Assembly: GCF_900091475.1 (NCBI RefSeq)
Contig: NZ_FMIB01000002.1
Coordinates: 3,038,001 to 3,102,000 of the forward strand
Source of the DNA: Micromonospora chersina
Lineage (GTDB): Bacteria > Actinomycetota > Actinomycetes > Mycobacteriales > Micromonosporaceae
DNA length: 64,000 nucleotides
Reading direction: 5' to 3'
The notes beneath the pieces are model-generated. The model was not told the DNA's origin, ran no database searches, and saw nothing but the letters and a program-made list of their open reading frames with translations. Below are positions 56,850-64,000 of the stretch, piece by piece; positions within the stretch are counted from its first letter, which is position 1, and each line of letters starts with the position of its first letter. A program made the translations under genes and the position numbers.

Positions 56850-56869
56850 ACTGTCCGATCATGGACAGT
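56850..56869. promoter_or_regulatory. Dyad in the gap before the Beta_protein gene
   Basis: ACTGTCC-gatcat-GGACAGT, 7-bp arms. It is the only structured site I see in the 325-nt gap between the divergent genes at 56723 and 57049. Confidence 0.4.
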
Positions 56870-57037
56870 TGATGCCGCTGACCTGCGGAAACTTGGGGGC
56901 GCCACGGCCGGATCGTCGCGATCGGGGCCGCGACGAGACACGGGCGTCCGCTCTCCCGTGTCAGGGCACCGCCCTGCGAGGACGGATGGAGCGTCAACGA
57001 TGCCCGGAAGGGCTGTGGCGGAACGCGATCGGGTCGC

Positions 57038-57043
57038 TACATT
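57038..57043 (+). promoter_or_regulatory. Possible -10 box before the Beta_protein gene
   Basis: TACATT, 5 nt before ATG 57049. Confidence 0.35.
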
Positions 57044-57048
57044 GAAGT

Positions 57049-58149
57049 ATGGTGCCCGCCCACGGGGGTCGGGCGGCGGAACCGGTCTACCGCCCTCTGC
57101 TGGCCGGTCGCCGGGGTGAGCTGGACGCGCTGGCCCATCTCGACGAGGCCCTCGCCCCGCTGCTCGCTCCGGTCATCGACGTCCACGCGGTGGATCCGTG
57201 CACCGTGGACCTGCTCGGCCGGCTGCCGGCCGGGCTCCTCCCCGCCGTCGACGTGTCGGCGCTGCCCGACTCGCCGGAGAGCGAACTGGTCCGCTGGGGG
57301 GTACCGCTGGTGCCGGTGATCGGGCTTGCCGAGAGCAACCGGAGGCTGGTGGCGCACGGCGCGGCCGCCCGGGCGTACGCGCGGCGGGCCGTGGTGCGGC
57401 TGCGGACCGGGCAGGACCGGGCCGGCCCGGACGCCACCACGGCCGCCGTGGAGCGGGTGTGGCGGCTGACCCGGCTGGTGCCGGAGCAGTGCGACCTGCT
57501 CGTCGACGCCGGGGACGTGTGCTGCCCGGCCGACGTCCGGCTGGTCGAGCCGCGGGTCCGGCGGCTGGCGGAGTGGGCCCGGCGGCACGCCTGGCGCTCG
57601 GTGAGCGTGGCGGCCGGCGGGATGCCGCCGACCCTGTCCCGGCTTCCCACCGACGAGCCGGTCCGCGTCGACCGCTTCGACTGGCAGCTCTGGCAGCGCC
57701 TGGCCGACCTCGGTCTGGGCTACGGCGACTACGGCGTGAGCTGCGCGGTGCCCGGGGACGGGCCGGGCGACCGGCTGCCGACGCTGCGCTACACCACGGA
57801 CGGGGCGTGGTGGGTCTACCGGTGGTCGCGCCGGGGCGGTCGGGGCGACGACCGCTTCGCCGACCTGTGCCGCACGCTCGTCGCGGCCCCGCACTGGTCG
57901 GCCGCGGGCGCGGGTTTCTCCTGGGGCGACCACGAGATCCTGCGCCGGGCGCGGCGTGGTGCGGGCGCCGGCTCGCCGGTGAACTGGATCGCGTGGAGCA
58001 CGTCGCATCACCTGGCGCACGTGCTGGCCACGCTGCTGCGTCCGGAGCGGGAACAGCGTGGTGGGCCGTGGCGGGCCGACCAGGACAGTCCCGAGCGGGG
58101 GCGCGCCGGTCGGCCGCAGCGCGGCGGCGAGACCCGCCGCGCCGGGTGA
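57049..58149 (+). CDS. Beta_protein-family (phage T4 beta protein-like) protein
   Basis: 366 aa, soluble. The opening VYRPLLAGRRGELDALAHLD, followed by APLLAPVIDV, and the C-terminal WSTSHHLAHVLATLL fit the Beta_protein family, which in phages and in defence-type loci occurs with varied partners. The core repeats suggest a TIM-like barrel, but no catalytic residue can be named. The tail after residue 335 is basic and disordered. No phage or toxin genes flank it. The stop is 1 nt from the stop of the convergent HesB-like gene. Confidence 0.6.
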   Translation: MVPAHGGRAAEPVYRPLLAGRRGELDALAHLDEALAPLLAPVIDVHAVDPCTVDLLGRLPAGLLPAVDVSALPDSPESELVRWGVPLVPVIGLAESNRRLVAHGAAARAYARRAVVRLRTGQDRAGPDATTAAVERVWRLTRLVPEQCDLLVDAGDVCCPADVRLVEPRVRRLAEWARRHAWRSVSVAAGGMPPTLSRLPTDEPVRVDRFDWQLWQRLADLGLGYGDYGVSCAVPGDGPGDRLPTLRYTTDGAWWVYRWSRRGGRGDDRFADLCRTLVAAPHWSAAGAGFSWGDHEILRRARRGAGAGSPVNWIAWSTSHHLAHVLATLLRPEREQRGGPWRADQDSPERGRAGRPQRGGETRRAG

Positions 58150-58150
58150 G

Positions 58151-58432
58151 TCACTCCTTCTCGGTGAAGCCGAACTGGACGATGCCCTCGTCGTCGACCG
58201 TCGCGTCCACGGAGGTGTCGTTGAGCAGTTCGGCGGCGTCGGCGTCGAGGAAGATCCGGGCGCCCTGGTTGTCCACCACCTGGTCGCCCTGGATCGGCTG
58301 CTCGACCAGTTCGATGGAGAGCGAACCGGCGTCGGTGTCGGCGGCGATGCGCAGCCCGCCGGCCTCGGCGACGTCCTGCTGGTTGGCCAGGTCGCGGATC
58401 ACCAGGATGGCGTTTTCGGTCATGGTCAGCAT
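58151..58432 (-). CDS. Cysteine-free HesB/IscA-like protein
   Basis: 93 aa, start at ATG 58432 with GAGGAG 7 nt upstream. The fold is that of A-type iron-sulphur carriers (AGGLRIAADTDAGSLSIELVE, QGARIFLDADAAELL). The three Cys that bind the cluster are missing: the C-terminal CGCG-type motif is replaced by GIVQFGFTEKE and there is no Cys in the whole protein. It cannot carry a normal Fe-S cluster and probably has another role. The body is very acidic. Confidence 0.8.
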   Translation of the reverse strand: MLTMTENAILVIRDLANQQDVAEAGGLRIAADTDAGSLSIELVEQPIQGDQVVDNQGARIFLDADAAELLNDTSVDATVDDEGIVQFGFTEKE

Positions 58433-58750
58433 GGCGGAACTCCTCGTGGGCTGGTTCGGGAATCGCGGGCGGTCGACGCGGCCCGTGCGGCCGGCCGGGA
58501 CCCGGGGAAGGCGAATCAGGCTTCGCCGTGCAAACCAGGGCAGGTCGAACGGCCCCTCACGCCCCACGGTGCCCCCTGTCCGGGCATCCGTCAAATAGAG
58601 GCGGGTCAGTCGACACCGGACCGGTGATGTCGCTCCGCCGAATGTTTTTCCCGCCGAATCAGGGGTATTGCGACCGGTTCGACCCGCGTCCGGCAATAAC
58701 TTTCGCATGGGAGTCTTCTCCGGAAGAAAGCTCCATGGCAGCATCGGCAC

Positions 58751-60334
58751 ATGCATCGTCGTCTCTTCCCCCGGGCGCTCGCGGTGCTGGCGCTGGTCGC
58801 CACCGCGGCCACCGCCGGCGCGCCCACCGCCACGGCCGAAGCGCCCACCCCGGCGCAGACCCGGCTGCACGCGACAATCGACGCGATCCTCGCCGACTCC
58901 CGGCTGGCCGGGGCACAGGCGGGCGTGGTCGTCGTCGACACCACCACCGGGCAGACCCTCTACGACCGCAACGGGGAACGGCGGCTCGTCCCCGCCTCGA
59001 ACACGAAGCTGCTCACCTCGACGGCGGCCATGGAACTGCTCGGCCCGGGGCACCGCTTCACCACCGACGTGTCCGGCGACGGCGTACGGCATGCCGGGCT
59101 GCTCTCCGGCAACCTCTACCTGCGCGGCGGGGGCGACCCCACCATGCTGGCCGAGGACTACGACCGGCTGGCCGCCGAGGTGGCCGCGGCGGGCGTACGG
59201 GTGGTGACCGGCAACCTGGTCGCCGACGACACCCGCTACGACCGGACCCGGCTCGGTCCGGACTGGACCTGGGACGACGAGTCCTACTACTACGCCGCGC
59301 AGGTCTCCGCGCTGACCGTCGCGCCGAACACCGACTACGACGCCGGCACGGTGATCGTGCACGCCGCGCCGGCCGGGCAGGCCGGCACGCGGCCGAAGAT
59401 CACCATGACGCCGGCCAACGGCTGGCTGCGGATCGACAACCGGGCCGAGACGGTCGCCACGGGCGAGACGACGATCTCCTTCGAGCGCGAGCACGGCGGC
59501 AACACCATCGTGGTCACCGGCCAGATCGCGGTCGGCCAGGCCGAGGAGAGCGACTGGATGACGGTCTGGGAGCCGACCGGGTACGCGGCCGACATCTTCC
59601 GGTCCGCGTTGCAGCGGCACGGGGTGCGGGTCCTCGGCCGGACCGTGCTCGGCCAGGCCACCCCGGACGACGCCAAGCCGGTCGCCCGGCACGACTCGAT
59701 GCCGCTGGCCGACCTCATGGTGCCGTTCCTCAAGCTCTCCAACAACGGCCACGCCGAGGTGCTCACGAAGGAACTGGGCCGGGTGCTCTCCGGCTCCGGC
59801 ACCTGGGGCGCCGGACTGACCGCGATCAGCGAGTACGTCGGAGACTCCGGAATGGACACCGGCACGCTGCGCCAGCGCGACGGCTCCGGGCTGTCCCGGC
59901 GCAACATGATCCCGCCCGCCCAGTTCGTCGCGCTGCTCACGGCGGTCCGCGCCGAACCCTGGTTCGACACCTGGTACGCCGCCCTGCCGGTAGCCGGCAA
60001 CCCGGAGCGGTTCGTCGGTGGCACGCTGCGCAGCCGGATGCGCGGCACCGCCGCGGCCGACAACGTGCACGCCAAGACCGGCAGCCTGACCGGCGCGTCC
60101 AGCCTCTCCGGCTACGCCACCGACGCCGACGGGCACGTGCTGGCCTTCTCGATCGTGCTCAACAACTACCTGACCTCGTCGGTCAAGGGGCTGGAGGACC
60201 AGATCGCGATCGCGCTGGCCTCGTACACCGAGAAGGGCACGACCACGGCGCGGCTGGCGGTGCCGACGGCGCCGGAGTCGCCGCGGGTGCCCGAGGGCCT
60301 GGAGTGTTCCTGGGTGAAGCCGATCGTCTGCTGA
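58751..60334 (+). CDS. dacB: D-alanyl-D-alanine carboxypeptidase/endopeptidase (PBP4/DacB, S13)
   Basis: 527 aa. A signal peptide ends TATAEA (about residue 30). The active-site Ser83 is in PASNTK (Ser-x-x-Lys), the SxN motif is in LKLSNNGHAEV, and the KTG motif in VHAKTGSLTGASS. A domain inserted between motif 1 and 2 (about 120-320) is the usual PBP4 insertion. It trims peptidoglycan cross-links outside the cell. The 318-nt gap before it holds a possible TAACTT box at 58697 and a small TCTTC/GAAGA dyad; nothing else is evident there. Confidence 0.94.
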   Translation: MHRRLFPRALAVLALVATAATAGAPTATAEAPTPAQTRLHATIDAILADSRLAGAQAGVVVVDTTTGQTLYDRNGERRLVPASNTKLLTSTAAMELLGPGHRFTTDVSGDGVRHAGLLSGNLYLRGGGDPTMLAEDYDRLAAEVAAAGVRVVTGNLVADDTRYDRTRLGPDWTWDDESYYYAAQVSALTVAPNTDYDAGTVIVHAAPAGQAGTRPKITMTPANGWLRIDNRAETVATGETTISFEREHGGNTIVVTGQIAVGQAEESDWMTVWEPTGYAADIFRSALQRHGVRVLGRTVLGQATPDDAKPVARHDSMPLADLMVPFLKLSNNGHAEVLTKELGRVLSGSGTWGAGLTAISEYVGDSGMDTGTLRQRDGSGLSRRNMIPPAQFVALLTAVRAEPWFDTWYAALPVAGNPERFVGGTLRSRMRGTAAADNVHAKTGSLTGASSLSGYATDADGHVLAFSIVLNNYLTSSVKGLEDQIAIALASYTEKGTTTARLAVPTAPESPRVPEGLECSWVKPIVC

Positions 60335-60359
60335 GCCGCAACCGCCCCGGGCCGGCCGC

Positions 60360-60671
60360 TCAGGCGCCGGGCCGGGGCGGGCGGGCCTCGGCGGCGGGGT
60401 CGCCGCGCTCGATCAGCGCGTCGATCTCGGCGGGCGGCAGGCCGCGCAGCGTGAGCACGCGCCGTCCCCACCGGTGCAGCCGGCACGGGTGTGGGCTGGC
60501 GTCGTTGCGGCAGATCGTCCCGCCCGACCAGCGCCGTGGCGCGTGCACCACCACCGCCCGCACCGCGAACTGGGCGTCCTCCCCGGTCACGTACGGCGGC
60601 AGCGGGATCTCCCGCAGCACGTCGCCGTCGGACGGCGGAACGGAACGGACGACGCGGGCCCTGCTGCTCAT
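60360..60671 (-). CDS. Small protein of unknown function
   Basis: 103 aa, ATG at 60671 with GGAGG 8 nt upstream. Two Cys lie in GGTICRNDASPHPCRLHRWG, flanked by His and Trp, which may bind a metal; the rest is basic and Pro-rich with VLTLRGLPPAEIDALIERGD at the end. No family recognised. It is a separate unit from the gene upstream at 60773. Confidence 0.6.
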   Translation of the reverse strand: MSSRARVVRSVPPSDGDVLREIPLPPYVTGEDAQFAVRAVVVHAPRRWSGGTICRNDASPHPCRLHRWGRRVLTLRGLPPAEIDALIERGDPAAEARPPRPGA

Positions 60672-60772
60672 CTGTCGAGCCTCCACAGCGGATGGTCGGA
60701 CGGGAACATCGGAAACGTACGGCGTCCCGCGCCGGCCGCGACGGACAAACTGTCCCCGCGCGTGATCGGCGG

Positions 60773-61666
60773 TCAGCGCAGCGCGACCGCCTGGAGGCTG
60801 ACGCTGCCGCAGTCCCCCAGGGACTCCTCCACCGTCCAGGACATGAGCAGCTTCGCGCCGGGCGCGGCGCGGAACCGGATGGTGAAGTCGGCGGTCCGCG
60901 CGGTGTGCGGGTCCTCCAGGCGCAGCGTGCTGGCCGGCCCGCCACCGGAGATCCGCAGGTCGAGGCGGCCGCGGGCCATCCACACCCCGGCGTAGAGGTG
61001 CACGGTGCGCAACTGCCCGTCGGCGGCCACGGCCAGGGTGAACCCGCTGCCCCGGTCGCAGGTGTACACGCCGGACATGGTGCCGTCGGCCGACCCGACA
61101 GGTGCGCCGTCGTGCCAGGCGTACGCCTCCGGGTTGTTGTCGTAGCTCTGCCGCTCGCCCCGGCCGCCCTCGTCGCGGATGGCGCCGGAGCCGTGCCGCT
61201 TGCGCACCAGCGTCCGAGGGCCGAGCAGCCCCCACTGGACCCAGTCGACCGGCCCCGCCGCGCTGAGGTCGACCCGCGCCGGCACCTCGGCCTGGCTCAC
61301 GGCGAGCGCCGGCGGCACCACGGGGATGGACGGCGACGGGCTGGGCGAGGGCGTGCGCTGGCGGGGCCGCAGTCCCGGCGTGACTGCCCCGGCCTGCGCG
61401 CCGCCGGGGGGCGGCAGCACGGGGCGGCCGCTCGGCGCGGCGGGCAGCACGGCGCTCTCCTCCCGGGGTGTGCCGTGCCGCTCGCTGCCGAGGTAGGCCA
61501 CCAGCGCGGTCAGGCAGGCGAACGCGGCCAGCGCCTCCAGCAGCCAGCGCCGCCGTTGCCGGGCCCGCGCCAGCCGGCGGAGCGCCGACCGCGTCGGCCC
61601 GTGCGGGTACGACGTCCGGTCGCCGACCCGACCGTGGTCCTGCTGCCCCACCGAACCTCCGCTCAC
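60773..61666 (-). CDS. Membrane-anchored protein with NPCBM/F5_8-like extracellular domain
   Basis: 297 aa from GTG 61666; GTG 61651 with GGAGG is also good. A basic stretch, one membrane helix (about residues 40-60) and a Pro/Ser-rich linker precede a beta domain of about 170 residues (ARVDLSAAGPVDWVQWGLLG, YTCDRGSGFTLAVAADGQLR and later RFRAAPGAKLLMSWTVEES). Its look is that of galactose-binding-like carbohydrate domains. I infer a cell-surface sugar or wall-binding role; no catalytic motif is visible. Confidence 0.6.
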   Translation of the reverse strand: MSGGSVGQQDHGRVGDRTSYPHGPTRSALRRLARARQRRRWLLEALAAFACLTALVAYLGSERHGTPREESAVLPAAPSGRPVLPPPGGAQAGAVTPGLRPRQRTPSPSPSPSIPVVPPALAVSQAEVPARVDLSAAGPVDWVQWGLLGPRTLVRKRHGSGAIRDEGGRGERQSYDNNPEAYAWHDGAPVGSADGTMSGVYTCDRGSGFTLAVAADGQLRTVHLYAGVWMARGRLDLRISGGGPASTLRLEDPHTARTADFTIRFRAAPGAKLLMSWTVEESLGDCGSVSLQAVALR

Positions 61667-61805
61667 CGCCGCGCTCCGGCCGCCGGTTCACGTTTCCATC
61701 ATGGGCGGCGATGCGCCATATGTCGGCGGGGGGCAGTTTCCAGTTCGTTACCAATCGGTAGCGACGGCGGCTCGACGCACCGTGACCGTTGTCCCGCCAC
61801 GACGG

Positions 61806-62258
61806 TCAGCGGCGCTCCCGCCGCCGCAGGCCACGGTCGGGGTGCCAGCTCTCGATCACCAGGTGGTCCGGCGGGTCGCCCACCCGGGTCAGCACCACCT
61901 CGGTCAGCTCGACGCGGAACCGGTGCGAACCGTCCTCGCCCGCCGGCTCCTCGTGCGCCCGGCCGGCGATCTTCGCGTCGCCGCCCCAGGAGGCCGGGTC
62001 GTCCTCCGGGGTGTCCTCGGTCGGGCAGTGCAGCGCCACCCGCGGGTCACGGCGCAGGTCGAGCGCCTTCCGCGCGCCCGCCATGCTGCCCAGCCGGAGC
62101 TGCCCGTCGTCGCCGAAGTCGAACTCCGTGCCGCTGATGCGGGGCGAGCCGTCCCGCCGCAGGGTCGCCATCGTGCCGTGCTTGCGGACGGCGAAGCGGG
62201 CGCGCACCCGCGCCGCGAAGTCGGGTTCGGACGCCACCAGGTCGGACCACCATGTCAT
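61806..62258 (-). CDS. Pyridoxamine 5'-phosphate oxidase-family protein
   Basis: 150 aa. A split-barrel flavin-binding fold: VRKHGTMATLRRDGSPRISGT at the start of the barrel, LRLGSMAGARKALDLRRDPRVALHCP in the middle, and the C-terminal HLVIESWHPDRGLRR. Such short members often bind F420 or FMN rather than oxidise pyridoxamine. Function is not settled. It is a single gene next to the pentapeptide gene. Confidence 0.88.
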   Translation of the reverse strand: MTWWSDLVASEPDFAARVRARFAVRKHGTMATLRRDGSPRISGTEFDFGDDGQLRLGSMAGARKALDLRRDPRVALHCPTEDTPEDDPASWGGDAKIAGRAHEEPAGEDGSHRFRVELTEVVLTRVGDPPDHLVIESWHPDRGLRRRERR

Positions 62259-62312
62259 GCGGGCCAGCCTGGCAGGAAAGCCTGACAGCCCGCGGCGCCT
62301 TTCCCGCGCGGG

Positions 62313-62906
62313 TCAGCGGATCTCGAAGCCCAGCGCCTGCGCCAGCACCACGGCCTGCTCGGCGTCGACGACCGCGCCGGCCCGCTCCACCGCCGTGGGG
62401 TCGAGCGCGGTCAGGTCGCTGCCGCGCAGGTCGGCCCGGATCAGCTTGGCGGCGTGCAGCTGCGCGCCGGAAAGGTCGACGCCGGTGAGCACCGCGCCGG
62501 TCAGGTCGGCGCCGGTCAGGTCGACCTCGCGCATCCGCACGTCGGTGATCCGCACCCCGCGCAGGTCGGCGCCGGGCAGCGCGACGAAGGACCAGTCGCC
62601 GCCGTCGACCCGCAGCGGGCGCAGGTCGCACTGCTCGAAGGTGCTGCCGACCAGCTTGCAGCCGGTGAACTCGGCCTCGAACAGGTTGCACCGCTTGAAG
62701 GTGCAGCGGTGGAACGCGGAGTCGGTGTGCCGGGAGGCGTTGAGGGCCACGTTGCCGAAGACGCACTCGGTGAAGGTGGCACCCTGGCTGACCGCCTCGG
62801 TGAGGTCGACGTGGAAGAACTCGCACCGGACGAAGTGCCGGTCAACCAGCTCCTCGGCGTACCAGTCCTCGTGGCGGTAGGTGACGTCCTCGACGGCTTC
62901 CGGCAT
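62313..62906 (-). CDS. Pentapeptide-repeat protein
   Basis: 197 aa from ATG 62906, which a TAGTCT box 7 nt upstream favours as a leaderless start. The tandem A(D/N)LxG-type repeats run from about residue 25 to 165 (FVRCEFFHVDLTEAV, CTFKRCNLFEAEFTGCKL, ADLTGAVLTGVDLSGAQL), forming a right-handed quadrilateral helix. Some family members protect DNA gyrase from inhibitors; there is no sign here for or against that. Confidence 0.88.
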   Translation of the reverse strand: MPEAVEDVTYRHEDWYAEELVDRHFVRCEFFHVDLTEAVSQGATFTECVFGNVALNASRHTDSAFHRCTFKRCNLFEAEFTGCKLVGSTFEQCDLRPLRVDGGDWSFVALPGADLRGVRITDVRMREVDLTGADLTGAVLTGVDLSGAQLHAAKLIRADLRGSDLTALDPTAVERAGAVVDAEQAVVLAQALGFEIR

Positions 62907-62913
62907 GGGGCCG

Positions 62914-62919
62914 AGACTA
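62914..62919 (-). promoter_or_regulatory. -10 box of a leaderless promoter (pentapeptide gene)
   Basis: TAGTCT on the minus strand, 7 nt before ATG 62906. Confidence 0.45.
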
Positions 62920-62959
62920 GTGTGCGCGGCCGACACTTCCCGCCCGGCGTACCGGCCGG

Positions 62960-62965
62960 TAGGTT
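62960..62965 (+). promoter_or_regulatory. -10 box of a leaderless promoter (serine hydrolase)
   Basis: TAGGTT, 7 nt before GTG 62973. Confidence 0.5.
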
Positions 62966-62972
62966 CGGCGTC

Positions 62973-64000
62973 GTGAGCGTCGCAGTGAGCACCGACCCGG
63001 ACCGCATCGGCTTCGACCCCGCCCGGCTGGCGCGGATCGACGAGCACTTCGGCAGGTACGTCGACGACGGCCGGCTCGCCGGCTGGCAGATCGTCGTCAC
63101 CCGCCGGGGCGAGGTGGCCCACTCCTCGACGTACGGGCTGCGGGACCGGGAGGCCGGCGCGCCGGTCGAGCCGGACACCCTCTGGCGCATCTACTCGATG
63201 ACCAAGCCGATCACCTCGGTCGCCGCCATGATGCTCTGGGAGGAGGGCCGGCTCGAGCTGAACGACCCGGTCAGCCGCTGGCTGCCGGAGTTCGCCGACG
63301 TCCGGGTCTACGACCGGGGCTCGGTCCTCAAGCCGTACACGGTGCCGGCGGTCGAGCCGGTCCGCGTGTGGCACCTGCTCACCCACACGGCCGGCCTGAC
63401 GTACGGCTTCGCCCAGGTCAGCGTGGTCGACGGCCTCTACCGGGCGGCGGGCTTCGACCTGGGCGTGCCGGCCGGCGCCGACCTGGCCGAGGCGACCCGC
63501 GGGATGGCCCGCCTGCCGCTGCTCTTCCAGCCGGGCACGAGCTGGAACTACGGCGTCTCCACCGACGTGCTGGGCCGGCTGGTCGAGGTGGTCTCCGGGC
63601 AGTCGCTGGACACGTTCTTCGCCGAGCGGATCTTCCGGCCGCTGGGCATGGCCGACACCCGCTGGTGGGTCGACGAGCCGGACGCCAAGCGCCTCGCCGC
63701 GCTCTACACGCCCCACCCGGCCACCGGCCAGGCGGTCCGCGCCGACGCGATCGGCCGCTACGCGCTCAGCGCGCCGGACTGCCTCTCCGGCGGCGGCGGG
63801 CTGGTCTCCACGGCCGCCGACTACCACCGGTTCACCCAGTTCCTGCTGCGCGGCGGCGAGCTGGACGGCGTACGCCTGCTCGGCCCCCGCACGGTGCGCT
63901 TCATGACCCGCAACCACCTGCCCGGCAACCGGGACCTGGCGTCGTTCTCCCCCGAAGGCTTCGCCGAGACGATCCTCGACGGGGTCGGCTTCGGGCTGGG
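62973..64000 (+). CDS. Beta-lactamase-fold serine hydrolase, cut by the window end
   Basis: The open frame from GTG 62973 reaches the window end (342 codons read, no stop). The class C/EstB-type Ser-x-x-Lys is in WRIYSMTKPITSVAAMML (about residue 76), and the Tyr motif is in GTSWNYGVSTDVLGRLVEV (about 190). VWHLLTHTAGLTYG and SGGGGLVSTAADYHRF are typical of EstB-like esterases and D-aminopeptidase-like enzymes. No signal peptide, so it is probably a cytoplasmic esterase. The KTG-like third motif is beyond the edge. Confidence 0.88.
   Translation, partial: MSVAVSTDPDRIGFDPARLARIDEHFGRYVDDGRLAGWQIVVTRRGEVAHSSTYGLRDREAGAPVEPDTLWRIYSMTKPITSVAAMMLWEEGRLELNDPVSRWLPEFADVRVYDRGSVLKPYTVPAVEPVRVWHLLTHTAGLTYGFAQVSVVDGLYRAAGFDLGVPAGADLAEATRGMARLPLLFQPGTSWNYGVSTDVLGRLVEVVSGQSLDTFFAERIFRPLGMADTRWWVDEPDAKRLAALYTPHPATGQAVRADAIGRYALSAPDCLSGGGGLVSTAADYHRFTQFLLRGGELDGVRLLGPRTVRFMTRNHLPGNRDLASFSPEGFAETILDGVGFGL

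Noticed and set aside
57049..58149. Beta_protein gene as part of a prophage
   Set aside because: The genes on both sides are housekeeping or unknown chromosomal genes; no structural, integrase or lysis genes are present.

Overview
The window is very GC-rich actinobacterial chromosome with GTG/TTG starts, translationally coupled operons and many TANNNT boxes 5-8 nt ahead of a start codon (leaderless transcription). Gene content (hut cluster, clpS/mec/cysO/cysM/rph block, GH12 with a CebR-type box, expansin) and the intergenic hairpin families suggest a Micromonosporaceae genome, Micromonospora or a close relative. That placement is inference; no marker RNA beyond one tRNA-Leu is present.

Layout. 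0-5.7 kb: a copper module (CopC-CopD fusion, YcnI) divergent from an ECF sigma factor, a MauE/DoxX-type membrane protein, a DsbA-like thioredoxin and a membrane protein. 5.8-8.5 kb: an energy-coupling-factor metal transporter (CbiM, PDGLE, CbiQ, CbiO) behind a Nur-box-like operator, so nickel is the likely substrate. 8.6-10.7 kb: peroxiredoxin, an HNH nuclease gene that looks twice frameshifted, tRNA-Leu(UAG) and a GNAT enzyme. 10.8-12.7 kb: expansin-like protein and methyltransferase. 12.8-23.6 kb: a cell-surface polysaccharide locus (LCP ligase, polyprenyl-P sugar transferase, GT2, GT4, flippase, polymerase, esterase-like protein, acyltransferase), followed by a membrane protein made of a kinase-N-lobe-like segment and a trypsin-like domain whose three catalytic residues are all substituted.

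25.8-33.6 kb: a histidine-utilisation operon (RpiR regulator, HutU, an M20 amidohydrolase, HutF, HutI, HutH), in which the start of the M20 gene lies inside a palindromic repeat. 33.7-39.1 kb: rdgB-rph, an MBL hydrolase, cysM-cysO-mec and DUF2017-clpS; gene content and order match Mycobacterium tuberculosis Rv1331-Rv1341 as I recall it, minus the rhomboid and murI genes. CysO carries a 20-residue tail after its Gly-Gly. 39.2-45.6 kb: a degenerate dynamin-like GTPase, a large LuxR-family ATPase regulator, and pncB-pncA for NAD salvage. 45.6-49 kb: MFS transporter, two copies of a palindromic repeat, and ctaD with a strong terminator.

49-64 kb: FAD monooxygenase, secreted GH12-CBM2 cellulase with a CebR-type box, aldo/keto reductase, a LigD-like phosphoesterase fused to a catalytically substituted ligase domain, threonine synthase, cupin, small unknown proteins, a Beta_protein-family protein beside a cysteine-free HesB-like protein, DacB-type PBP, PPOX and pentapeptide proteins, and a serine hydrolase cut by the window end.

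I see no CRISPR array, transposase, integrase or prophage block. The points most worth follow-up are the CysO tail with its adjacent JAMM protease, the pseudokinase/pseudoprotease membrane protein beside the polysaccharide locus, the repeat-borne start of the M20 gene, and the substituted ligase. All functional calls rest on reading the sequence and on family knowledge; no search was run.
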